A stretch of DNA of 64,000 nucleotides, from assembly GCA_016218085.1 (NCBI GenBank), contig JACREY010000020.1:248001-312000 (forward strand), written 5' to 3'. Of this stretch, positions 10,296-17,052 are shown piece after piece. The notes under the pieces were generated by a model, which did no database searches, had not been told where the DNA came from, and saw only the letters and a list, made by a program, of their open reading frames with translations. The first letter of the stretch is position 1. Each line of letters opens with the position of its first letter. Origin of the DNA: Ignavibacteriota bacterium (GTDB taxonomy: Bacteria > Bacteroidota > Ignavibacteria > Tepidaquicellales > Tepidaquicellaceae). Both the position numbers and the translations under genes were made by a program.

Positions 10296-10336
10296 AAAAA
10301 AACCGGTAGTGGCATTTGCCATTACCGGTTTTTTAA
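10296..10336. terminator. Bidirectional intrinsic terminator
   Basis: A hairpin with arms ACCGGTAGTGGCA and TGCCATTACCGGT is flanked by an A-run on the left and a T-run on the right. It lies between convergent genes (plus-strand propeller ending 10292, minus-strand ORF ending 10351) and can serve both. Confidence 0.9.
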
Positions 10337-10350
10337 AATTTCCTTAAAAT

Positions 10351-10596
10351 TCAAGAAGTATTGAATATTTCCGGATTGCCGTCTGTCATTAATATCAGAA
10401 TTTTTATGGAAATTAATTCTCTGAATAAATATTCTTTATTGTTTTTTATTATATTAAAGGTCAGTTTGTCTTCTTCCTGGTCTATTTGCCTGACTATCGT
10501 GTGCCTGTATTTAACAGGATTTACAGGTGCCGGCTGATAATATAAATTTAGATTGAATAAAATAAAAATCAGTATTATTATATTCTTTATTCTCAT
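10351..10596 (-). CDS. Small exported hypothetical protein
   Basis: An 81-residue ORF has a hydrophobic N-terminus (MRIKNIIILIFILFNLNLYY) that looks like a signal peptide or single TM anchor. The remaining ~60 residues are polar and match no family I recognise. Support for it being real comes from the shared bidirectional terminator at its 3' end and its lone placement between two plus-strand genes. No clear Shine-Dalgarno sequence precedes the ATG. It could be a chance ORF in AT-rich DNA. Confidence 0.4.
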   Translation of the reverse strand: MRIKNIIILIFILFNLNLYYQPAPVNPVKYRHTIVRQIDQEEDKLTFNIIKNNKEYLFRELISIKILILMTDGNPEIFNTS

Positions 10597-10671
10597 TTCA
10601 TAAAGTTATTAAATTACATTTATATATTCAATGTAAGTATGTAAAATTTCCAAATATAGTGAATATATAAA

Positions 10672-11511
10672 TTGATTATAATTTCTTTTATCGCTAAATT
10701 AATTGTTCATTTAATTACATCAAAAAAATTGCTAATAGGGCTTCTTGTTGGTTTCGTGATTGGCTTTATTTTATCCATGCCGCCTATGGGTCCTACTACT
10801 TTTTCTATAATAGCTAAAGGATTTAAAAACGAAGAAAAAGAGGGGATTGCCATCGGGGTTGGAGCAGCTTTTATGGATTTTATTTATATAATGGCTGCTT
10901 ATGGAGGCGTATCTATCATTAGAGCTTTGCTCCCTCATTCAGTTGATGTTTTTTTCGAGAAGAATGAGCAGACTCTGAAACTTGTTCTTACATTGCTTGG
11001 ATGCTTTGTAGTTGTTTTTTACGGTTTCAAGATTATGAAGATGAAAATCTTTAACGGCAACAACAGCAATGCTCCGCTTACTGAAGATAAAATCGAGAAA
11101 GTTGTGATGGAAAAAGCAGAACCAAGGCTTCACAAAACCGAAAAAGAACTTGATAAAATTCTGCATACCGAAAAGCTTGAAAAGGGGATGTCCGGTCTGA
11201 CAGGCGAGTTTCTTACGGGAATTTTACTTTGCCTTTCATCCGTCACCCTGCCTGCATCATGGTTCGCAATAGTCAGTTACCTTAAAAGTTACGGGGTAAT
11301 TGATTCTCTTTTCCTTTCTGGTCTTGCGCTCGCCGTTGGAGTGCTTATCGGTACTGCGGTTTGGTTTTATATACTGGTGAAATTCATTTCGAAAAATTCA
11401 CACAGAATTAATCCAAAAATGCTTAATAAAATAAATATCAGCGTAGGCGTGGTTCTAATTTTGCTTGGATTATTTTTACTTATTAAGGCATTTGATTTTG
11501 CATTCTTTTAA
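10672..11511 (+). CDS. LysE/RhtB-family translocator
   Basis: The 279-residue inner-membrane protein has six predicted membrane segments. The family hallmark is FILSMPPMGPTTFSIIAKGF (about 36-55), corresponding to the SxPGP motif of amino-acid exporters. A charged cytoplasmic loop (about 125-175, rich in Lys/Glu) is longer than in canonical LysE. The start is TTG: an in-frame stop at 10660-10662 rules out anything further upstream and no ATG precedes the conserved motif. A second in-frame TTG at 10729 (MLIGLLVGFVIGF) would also retain the whole domain. Substrate is unknown; an amino acid or other small metabolite is expected. It is followed after 17 bases by the RING/TPR gene, probably an operon. 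Confidence 0.8.
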   Translation: MIIISFIAKLIVHLITSKKLLIGLLVGFVIGFILSMPPMGPTTFSIIAKGFKNEEKEGIAIGVGAAFMDFIYIMAAYGGVSIIRALLPHSVDVFFEKNEQTLKLVLTLLGCFVVVFYGFKIMKMKIFNGNNSNAPLTEDKIEKVVMEKAEPRLHKTEKELDKILHTEKLEKGMSGLTGEFLTGILLCLSSVTLPASWFAIVSYLKSYGVIDSLFLSGLALAVGVLIGTAVWFYILVKFISKNSHRINPKMLNKINISVGVVLILLGLFLLIKAFDFAFF

Positions 11512-11528
11512 ATCCATCTGACAGGAAA

Positions 11529-13025
11529 TTGGACATCAATAATAAGCAAATACAGCAAAAAAATATTTGCCAGTTCTGCCAGTCAAAAATAAAGACCGGT
11601 GAAGATTTTATTTTATGCCCTTCCTGCACTTCTTCATATCATACTGATTGCTGGTACGAGAACAACGGATGCGCAGTTTATGGGTGCGGATATGAAGTCG
11701 AAGAAAATTCCTATAAAATAAGTTCATTCAGCATTGAAAATATACTTATTAATGCCGAGTATTTCATCAATAAAAAAATGTATTCGGAAGCAGTCAACGA
11801 ATGCAACAGGATATTGAATATCAAACCTGATGAAATCGAGGCAAAAAAGCTCTATAATAAAGCTGTTACTTCGCTCAATGTCAGGCTGAAAATTCTTGCC
11901 GATGCAGATGATGCCTTTAACCGGAAGGATTATTCTGTTGCGGAAATATATTACAGGAATGCTCTTCTATATATGGATGAATCGGGATATTCATTTGTTA
12001 ATTCAAGACTTCGGGTAATAAGTGATGCAATGCCAGCTTTGAAAAGAAGAAGCTTCTACAGGAAATCTGCCGTTTATTTTTTAACTGCAATGATATTTCT
12101 TTCGGTTGTCTTTCTCGGATATTATTTTATTTACCTGGAAGAGGACAGGGAGTTTTATGCAATCACTCGCGATGACAATTTTGATGATGTGCTTTTAATG
12201 GAAAGCCAGATTTTCAGGTATGAGAATTTTATCAGGAAATATGAAAAAGGCAATTTAAGAATAAAAGCAGAAGAGAAAATTACATTTCTTTCATCTTTGA
12301 TAATAAAAAGCGTATATAAAGAAGACTGGAAAACAGCACTGAAATATCTTAATAAGATTGATGAGCGCTCAAACCCAAAACTGCGCGCAGACCTTTTCGG
12401 AATGATTTTTAAAGTTGCTGAAAGTGAATTTATCGGCAATAAAAGCAATGCTAAGAACCTGAACTCTCAGAAAAAGTTCATCGAAGCAAAAGCAGAAACA
12501 GAAAAAGCGATTAATATTGTTAATTACTTTCCCGGAACGGATTTGGAAAAGGAAAAAGTAAGGCTAAATTCAAACCTGAATCTGCTTTCAAAAAAGATTT
12601 CTTCACTCGTTAAATATAAAGATATCGAAAGGGAACTGACTGAGAAGCTCGAAGAGCTCAAAAGAAATAAAGAAACCGAATCAGCAAACCTGGTGAAAGT
12701 GAACGCAATAATTATCGAAGAAAAAAGTCCGACTTATTATCTTGCAAAAAATATTTTTGATGATAATATTTTTGCCCTTAAAACGAATGAAATTTCATAT
12801 TACAAAAAAGGTGATGTAGTAATTCTGGAATGCAATAAAAGCGGTAAAGTTAATATTAAAGACGAAAAACTGGGGGATATGACAGTTCCGCTTTATAAAT
12901 TCGGATTGCCTCAGAAAGATAATTACAACACAGCATCTTATGACCTTGAATCTTTGATACAGCGTATGGATTATCTCAGAAATCAAAGAAATAAAATTGA
13001 CAGTTTGCTTAGCTTAGGTTTATGA
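11529..13025 (+). CDS. RING-like zinc-finger, TPR and single-TM protein of unknown function
   Basis: The 498-residue protein starts with a cysteine/histidine cluster (CQFCQSK, CPSC, YHTDCWYENNGC, YGC; about residues 14-55) arranged like a prokaryotic RING or treble-clef zinc finger. TPR-like helices follow (MYSEAVNECNRILNIKPDEIEAK, about 78-150), then one TM segment (about 178-200: AVYFLTAMIFLSVVFLGYYF), then a ~290-residue mostly helical tail with further TPR-like and coiled-coil stretches. The N-terminus should face the cytoplasm. The start is TTG, because no ATG precedes the zinc finger. The gene lies 17 bases after the LysE-type exporter. A role as an assembly or quality-control scaffold is only a guess. 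Confidence 0.75.
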   Translation: MDINNKQIQQKNICQFCQSKIKTGEDFILCPSCTSSYHTDCWYENNGCAVYGCGYEVEENSYKISSFSIENILINAEYFINKKMYSEAVNECNRILNIKPDEIEAKKLYNKAVTSLNVRLKILADADDAFNRKDYSVAEIYYRNALLYMDESGYSFVNSRLRVISDAMPALKRRSFYRKSAVYFLTAMIFLSVVFLGYYFIYLEEDREFYAITRDDNFDDVLLMESQIFRYENFIRKYEKGNLRIKAEEKITFLSSLIIKSVYKEDWKTALKYLNKIDERSNPKLRADLFGMIFKVAESEFIGNKSNAKNLNSQKKFIEAKAETEKAINIVNYFPGTDLEKEKVRLNSNLNLLSKKISSLVKYKDIERELTEKLEELKRNKETESANLVKVNAIIIEEKSPTYYLAKNIFDDNIFALKTNEISYYKKGDVVILECNKSGKVNIKDEKLGDMTVPLYKFGLPQKDNYNTASYDLESLIQRMDYLRNQRNKIDSLLSLGL

Positions 13026-13203
13026 ATTATTGTTTTTTTATATATTTATAACATTTTGCGTAAAGTATGATGTTTATTGTTTGCATTATCTTTTTTAAAA
13101 CAACAATTATTAGGAAAACAGCAAAAATCTGCATAATAGGTATAAAAATATATTGATTTAAAAATTTGATTTTTATATATTAGATATTTGCTACGAGATT
13201 TTT
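13026..13203. other. Gene-free AT-rich leader of the tRNA cluster
   Basis: The 178 bases between the RING/TPR gene and tRNA-Tyr hold no supported ORF. The only signal I see is the promoter at 13153-13181. Confidence 0.6.
13153..13181 (+). promoter_or_regulatory. Candidate promoter of the tRNA cluster
   Basis: TTGATT at 13153-13158, a 17-base spacer and TATATT at 13176-13181 form a good sigma-70-type promoter. The predicted transcription start (about 13188) is some 15 bases before tRNA-Tyr, as expected for a stable RNA operon. Confidence 0.6.
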
Positions 13204-13286
13204 GGGTAGGTAGCGAAGTGGTTAAACGCATCAGACTGTAAATCTGACGACTGATGTCTTCGGAGGTTCGAATCCTTCCCTACCCA
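13204..13286 (+). tRNA. tRNA-Tyr (GTA)
   Basis: The 83-base type II tRNA has acceptor stem GGGTAGG/CCTACCC with discriminator A. The anticodon stem TCAGA/TCTGA carries GTA, a long variable arm (CGACTGATGTCTTCG) follows, and the T arm is GGAGGTTCGAATCCTTC. No CCA is encoded. First in the cluster, in the order commonly seen before secE/nusG. Confidence 0.95.
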
Positions 13287-13296
13287 CGTGAGTTCA

Positions 13297-13351
13297 TTTT
13301 AAAAATGCGGGAGTAACTCAGTTGGTAGAGTCATCCCGATTCCATCGGGAT
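13297..13351 (+). pseudogene. Partial tRNA-Gly copy (5' half) ending in a palindrome
   Basis: Bases 13297-13333 are an exact 37-base direct repeat of 13372-13408, covering a short AT leader, the acceptor 5' strand and the whole D arm of tRNA-Gly. Identity stops at the start of the anticodon stem. There a perfect 8-bp inverted repeat, ATCCCGAT-TCC-ATCGGGAT (13333-13351), takes over. No anticodon, T arm or acceptor 3' strand follows before the intact tRNA, so this cannot be a functional tRNA. Confidence 0.8.
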
Positions 13352-13381
13352 TGGATGGAAAGAATAAAGTTTTTTAAAAAT

Positions 13382-13454
13382 GCGGGAGTAACTCAGTTGG
13401 TAGAGTCACAGCCTTCCAAGCTGTTGGTCGCGAGTTCGAGTCTCGTCTCCCGCT
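13382..13454 (+). tRNA. tRNA-Gly (TCC)
   Basis: The 73-base cloverleaf has acceptor GCGGGAG/CTCCCGC with discriminator T. The anticodon stem ACAGC/GCTGT carries loop CTTCCAA (anticodon TCC at 13415-13417). The T arm contains GTTCGAGTC. No CCA is encoded. A partial copy of its 5' half lies upstream and a decayed 3'-half-like sequence lies downstream. Confidence 0.95.
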
Positions 13455-13462
13455 CGAGAAAA

Positions 13463-13523
13463 GGAGTATGAGAACTAGTATAGTTGGTCGTTCCGGTGTT
13501 TCTGGATCACTCATCTCCTGCTC
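13463..13523 (+). other. Decayed tRNA-Gly 3'-half-like sequence
   Basis: GTTGGTCG at 13483-13490 repeats the same octamer of tRNA-Gly (13423-13430). CTCATCTCCTGCTC at 13510-13523 matches the tRNA-Gly 3' end (13442-13455) at 12 of 14 bases. The ends GGAGTATGAG and CTCATCTCC can pair with a single bulge. No intact cloverleaf can be drawn. It may be a degenerate copy left by duplication or recombination, or chance similarity. Confidence 0.35.
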
Positions 13524-13543
13524 AACTGAGATAAGAAAACTTT

Positions 13544-13616
<73 letters not shown>

Positions 13617-13741
13617 CGAGTAACAGTTAAAACATTTTTCAGATATTGGAAAACAAAATTTTTTCTTCGCGAGATTTTACTTATTCAATATTTGTTGCGG
13701 ATTTTATATCGAACTTTATTTAAGTTCTTTTTTTTTATTTT

Positions 13742-13814
13742 ACGGGTGTAGCTCAATTGGTAGAGTAGCGGTCTCCAAAACCGTCGGTTGGGGGTTCGAT
13801 TCCTCCCACCCGTG
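13742..13814 (+). tRNA. tRNA-Trp (CCA)
   Basis: The 73-base cloverleaf has acceptor ACGGGTG/CACCCGT with discriminator G. The anticodon stem GCGGT/ACCGT carries loop CTCCAAA (anticodon CCA). The T arm is GGGGGTTCGATTCCTCC. It lies 24 bases upstream of secE, the usual position in FCB-group and many other genomes, and is probably processed from the same transcript. Confidence 0.95.
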
Positions 13815-13838
13815 CAGACTTCTAAATGTTAAAAACAT

Positions 13839-14021
13839 ATGAAAGAAAAAATTATTAATTTTTTCCTGGATATTTACAAGGAAATGAAAAAGGTTACATG
13901 GCCGAAAAAAACCGAGCTAAAAGACTCTACTGTTATAGTGGTTGTTACTATGATAATTTTTGCGGTTTTTGTGTATCTGGTAGATAAAGGCATCAGTGAG
14001 TTTTTAAAAGTAATTTTCTAA
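13839..14021 (+). CDS. secE: Preprotein translocase subunit SecE
   Basis: The 60-residue protein has the short single-TM form of SecE: an amphipathic helix with the conserved EMKKVTWPKKTEL motif (about 15-27) and one membrane segment (about 31-52). It stabilises SecY in the inner-membrane Sec channel. It heads the secE-nusG-rplKAJL-rpoBC operon, directly after tRNA-Trp and six bases before nusG. Length is typical of non-enterobacterial SecE. Confidence 0.95.
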   Translation: MKEKIINFFLDIYKEMKKVTWPKKTELKDSTVIVVVTMIIFAVFVYLVDKGISEFLKVIF

Positions 14022-14027
14022 TAACCA

Positions 14028-14678
14028 ATGTCAGAGAACGAAATCAATAATATTGACGATGAATTGAAACCTGTTGATTCGGAATCGACCGGACAGGATT
14101 CTTCCGACGAAGGCGACCTGCAGTCAGGTATCTATAAATGGTATGCCGTAAGGATTATCTCCGGACACGAGAATAAAGTGAAGGCTTATCTTGATGCGCA
14201 GATAAAGCAGGATGGTCTAGAGCATAAAATCAAAAATGTGCTGATTCCTCTGGAAAAGGTTTTTGAAGTCAAAGGCGGTAAAAAGAAAGTTAAATATAAA
14301 AATTTTCTTCCCGGGTATATTTTAATAGAAGCAGACCTCGATGATAAAATCCGCAGTTTCGTTTCTCAGGCACCCTCCATTCTGAATATGGTTGGTGCAA
14401 AAAGCGTTTCGGGGAAAAGACTGGAGCCGATTCCTCTCAGAGGAACTGAAGTCAAAAGAATTAAAGCAATTCTTAATGACGAAAATCAGAGTGAAAAAAT
14501 TGATTTCAAACTTTTTGTAGGTGACCCGGTAAAAGTAACCAGCGGTCCTTTCAATAATTTCAACGGCAATGTGCTTGAAATAAATATGGAAAAAATGAAA
14601 GTAAAGGTAATGGTGAGCATATTCGGCAGGAAAACCCCAATAGAACTTGAATTTACTCAAATAGAGAAAGAAAAATAA
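14028..14678 (+). CDS. nusG: Transcription termination/antitermination protein NusG
   Basis: The 216-residue protein has an acidic N-terminal extension (about 1-36), an NGN domain (about 37-145: WYAVRIISGHENKVKAYL, KYKNFLPGYILIE) and a C-terminal KOW domain (about 160-216: FVGDPVKVTSGPFNNFNG). NusG binds the RNA polymerase clamp, raises processivity and links to Rho or ribosomal S10. The extension of ~36 mostly acidic and polar residues is longer than in E. coli NusG. rplK starts nine bases after its stop. Confidence 0.95.
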   Translation: MSENEINNIDDELKPVDSESTGQDSSDEGDLQSGIYKWYAVRIISGHENKVKAYLDAQIKQDGLEHKIKNVLIPLEKVFEVKGGKKKVKYKNFLPGYILIEADLDDKIRSFVSQAPSILNMVGAKSVSGKRLEPIPLRGTEVKRIKAILNDENQSEKIDFKLFVGDPVKVTSGPFNNFNGNVLEINMEKMKVKVMVSIFGRKTPIELEFTQIEKEK

Positions 14679-14687
14679 AAATAAATT

Positions 14688-15110
14688 ATGGCAAAAAAAA
14701 TCGTAGGTTTCATCAAACTACAGATTCCGGGAGGGCAAGCCACCATGGCGCCGCCTGTTGGACCGGCTCTTGGACAAAGAGGTGTCAATGGAATGGAATT
14801 CTGTAAGCAGTTTAATGCAAGGACTCAGGATAAGAAAGGTTTAATCGTCCCGGTTGTAATTACCGTTTATTCTGATAAGTCTTTTAGCTTTATAACTAAA
14901 ACTCCGCCCGCAGCTGTATTATTGCTAAAAGCTGCAGGTCTGGAAAAAGGCTCCGGTGTCCCGAACAAAACAAAAGTTGGAAAAGTCACGAAGAAACAGG
15001 TAAAGGAAATTGCCGAATCGAAAATGACCGATTTGAATGCAAGGGATATTGAGCACGCAATGAGCATGGTGGCAGGTACTGCAAGAAGTATGGGCATCAC
15101 AGTTGAATAA
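14688..15110 (+). CDS. rplK: 50S ribosomal protein L11
   Basis: The 140-residue protein is normal length for L11. The N-terminal domain contains [20 protein letters not shown] and [17 protein letters not shown]. The C-terminal rRNA-binding domain contains [20 protein letters not shown] and related signatures. L11 binds 23S rRNA helices 43/44 at the GTPase centre. It lies 31 bases upstream of rplA. Confidence 0.97.
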   Translation: MAKKIVGFIKLQIPGGQATMAPPVGPALGQRGVNGMEFCKQFNARTQDKKGLIVPVVITVYSDKSFSFITKTPPAAVLLLKAAGLEKGSGVPNKTKVGKVTKKQVKEIAESKMTDLNARDIEHAMSMVAGTARSMGITVE

Positions 15111-15141
15111 TTATTATTAACATTCAATTATTTTTTATTCT

Positions 15142-15846
15142 ATGAAATTGACAAAAAAGCAAAAAGACATAAAGAAAAACGTAGAGCTTAACAAAGACTA
15201 TAAAATAGCCGAAGCAGTTGCTCTGGTTAAACAATATGCAAAAGCAAAATTTGACGAATCGGTTGATGTTGCGGTGAACCTCGGAGTTGACCCTAAGCAT
15301 GCAGACCAAGTTGTCAGAGGCACTGTATCGTTACCGCACGGTACGGGTAAAACAGTTAAAGTGCTCGTAATTGCTAAACCTGAAAAACAACAGGAAGCAA
15401 TCGATGCAGGAGCGGACCATGTTGGATTCGAGGACTATTTGAAGAAAATACAGGAAGGCTGGACCGATATCGATGTTATAATTGCTGCGCCCGATACTAT
15501 GAGCGAACTCGGTAAGCTCGGAAAAGTACTTGGTCCCAGAGGGCTTATGCCTAATCCTAAAAGCGGAACTGTTACTCCGAACCTCGGACAGGCTGTTAAA
15601 GAAGTAAAAGCAGGAAAGATAGATTTCAGGGTTGACAAAAACGGAACAGTCCACTCTGCAATAGGAAAAGCATCTTTTACTGAGCAAATGCTTCTCGATA
15701 ATCTGTCTGCATTTATCAATATGATTATTAAATTAAAACCCGCTGCGGCAAAAGGCACTTATATAAAAAGTGTTACCGTATCAAGCACAATGGGCCCCGG
15801 AATCAGAATCGACAGGGCACTGACTGATTTGAAAACAGCGGCATAA
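15142..15846 (+). CDS. rplA: 50S ribosomal protein L1
   Basis: The 234-residue protein is full length. Recognisable blocks are [53 protein letters not shown] and the C-terminal [19 protein letters not shown]1 forms the ribosomal stalk near the E site and in many bacteria represses its own operon by binding the mRNA. The 99-base gap that follows holds a structured candidate leader for L10. Confidence 0.97.
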   Translation: MKLTKKQKDIKKNVELNKDYKIAEAVALVKQYAKAKFDESVDVAVNLGVDPKHADQVVRGTVSLPHGTGKTVKVLVIAKPEKQQEAIDAGADHVGFEDYLKKIQEGWTDIDVIIAAPDTMSELGKLGKVLGPRGLMPNPKSGTVTPNLGQAVKEVKAGKIDFRVDKNGTVHSAIGKASFTEQMLLDNLSAFINMIIKLKPAAAKGTYIKSVTVSSTMGPGIRIDRALTDLKTAA

Positions 15847-15867
15847 TAAAAAAGATTTTACGCACTC

Positions 15868-15924
15868 AACATTAATATAAATAACCGGGTATTGTGAAGA
15901 CCGGGTTATGAAGCTTCTAATGTT
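15868..15924 (+). promoter_or_regulatory. Candidate L10 autoregulatory mRNA leader
   Basis: Between rplA and rplJ an outer stem AACATTA (15868-15874)/TAATGTT (15918-15924) encloses an inner stem ATAACCGGGT (15881-15890)/ACCGGGTTAT (15900-15909). The inner stem has one G-G mismatch, and there is an asymmetric internal loop between the two stems. L10-L7/L12 complexes are known to bind a kink-turn leader just before rplJ in many bacteria. Position and two-stem shape fit, but I cannot test the match to the Rfam L10 leader model. Confidence 0.5.
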
Positions 15925-15945
15925 AAATTAACTTAATACGCAAAA

Positions 15946-16479
15946 ATGGACAAAGGTAAAAAACAAGAGATTATTGATGAGATTAAGGAATTGATGAACG
16001 GCTCTTCAGCATTGTATTTAACCGATTTTACGGGAATGACCGTTGCCCAGGTCGATGATCTCAGGTCGGAATTCTATAAATCAAATGTTAAGTATAAAGT
16101 TGTAAAAAATACTTTGGCCCTCAGAGCTTTGAAGGAATCGAAAAATTATTCGCAGTTTGCGGATAAATTCGATGAATTTTTAATCGGTCCGACAGGAATT
16201 GTCTTCGCTTCTGAAGATCCGGTCGCACCTGCAAAAATTCTCAAAAAGTCCTTCGGGAAAATTGAAAAGCCGAAGTTTAAAGTCGCAGTCGTTGATAATC
16301 AGTTCTACGGCTCGAACAAACTGAACGAGTTAGCATCATTACTCTCAAAAGAAGAATTGATAGCCGGAATACTTTCAAGCCTCGATTCACCGGTTTCGGG
16401 AATTGTCGGTACATTGAATGCGGTTATCAGAGATCTTTCTAGCGTTATCGAAGAGGTTGCCAAGAAAAAAGCGGCCTGA
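15946..16479 (+). CDS. rplJ: 50S ribosomal protein L10
   Basis: The 177-residue protein has the N-terminal rRNA-binding domain (KQEIIDEIKELM, ALYLTDFTGMTVAQVDDLR, VKYKVVKNTLALRAL) and a C-terminal helix that carries L7/L12 dimers. It anchors the L7/L12 stalk on the 50S subunit. Length is normal. A candidate regulatory leader lies immediately upstream and rplL follows after 41 bases. Confidence 0.96.
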   Translation: MDKGKKQEIIDEIKELMNGSSALYLTDFTGMTVAQVDDLRSEFYKSNVKYKVVKNTLALRALKESKNYSQFADKFDEFLIGPTGIVFASEDPVAPAKILKKSFGKIEKPKFKVAVVDNQFYGSNKLNELASLLSKEELIAGILSSLDSPVSGIVGTLNAVIRDLSSVIEEVAKKKAA

Positions 16480-16520
16480 TTTTATTAAATTTAAAAATTA
16501 AAAACTAAAGGATTAATAAC

Positions 16521-16895
16521 ATGTCAGTAGTAGAAGAATTATTAGAAAAGATATCTAATCTTACATTAACTGAAGCATCTGAATTAAAAAAAGCCCTGGA
16601 AGATAAATTCGGCGTAACTGCAGCAGCCCCGGTAATGATGGCAGGCGCAGCAGCAGCACCTGCGGCAGCAGCGGAAGAAGAAAAAACCGAATTCACCGTA
16701 GTTCTTGCAGATATCGGACCTGAAAAAATCAAGGTCATTAAAGTTGTGAAAACCGCAACCGGACTCGGATTAACAGAAGCTAAAGCACTCGTTGAAGGCG
16801 CACCGAAACCGATAAAAGAAAATATTCCCAAGGCTGATGCAGATAAGCTGAAAGCTGAACTGGAAGCAGCCGGTGCAAAAGTTGAAATTAAATAG
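16521..16895 (+). CDS. rplL: 50S ribosomal protein L7/L12
   Basis: The 124-residue protein has an N-terminal dimerisation domain, an Ala-rich hinge (about 35-55) and the C-terminal factor-binding domain ([40 protein letters not shown]). It recruits elongation factors to the ribosome. A compound hairpin separates it from rpoB, consistent with the usual excess of L7/L12 over polymerase subunits. Confidence 0.97.
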   Translation: MSVVEELLEKISNLTLTEASELKKALEDKFGVTAAAPVMMAGAAAAPAAAAEEEKTEFTVVLADIGPEKIKVIKVVKTATGLGLTEAKALVEGAPKPIKENIPKADADKLKAELEAAGAKVEIK

Positions 16896-16921
16896 GCTAT
16901 TTCACTGTTAAGATTATAAGG

Positions 16922-17006
16922 ATTAAAGGTTTAAGGTATGAAAAAATTCAATTAATAGATTGAATCTCACTCCTTAGACCTTTAACCTTTAATTATTTTT
17001 TATGAG
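16922..17006 (+). terminator. rplL-rpoB intergenic attenuator-like hairpin
   Basis: A 15-bp stem with one mismatch joins ATTAAAGGTTTAAGG (16922-16936) to CCTTTAACCTTTAAT (16979-16993). Its loop holds a second perfect hairpin, ATTCAAT/ATTGAAT (16946-16965). Downstream is a T-rich tract including TATTTTTTATG and GTTTTTTT. Position between rplL and rpoB matches the known E. coli attenuator, so partial termination is likely (inference). Both arms are built of TTAAAGG/CCTTTAA heptamers. Confidence 0.55.
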
Positions 17007-17052
17007 TTTTTTTAAAAACCCTTCTTAAATTACAAACATTAAATTTATTTAA

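Noticed and set aside
10029-10322. 97-residue minus-strand ORF over the end of the propeller gene at 8856
   Set aside because: Antisense to the T9SS domain and crosses the terminator hairpin; no support as a gene.
13046-13231. 61-residue minus-strand ORF upstream of and into tRNA-Tyr
   Set aside because: It overlaps a tRNA gene and its promoter and is AT-rich chance coding.
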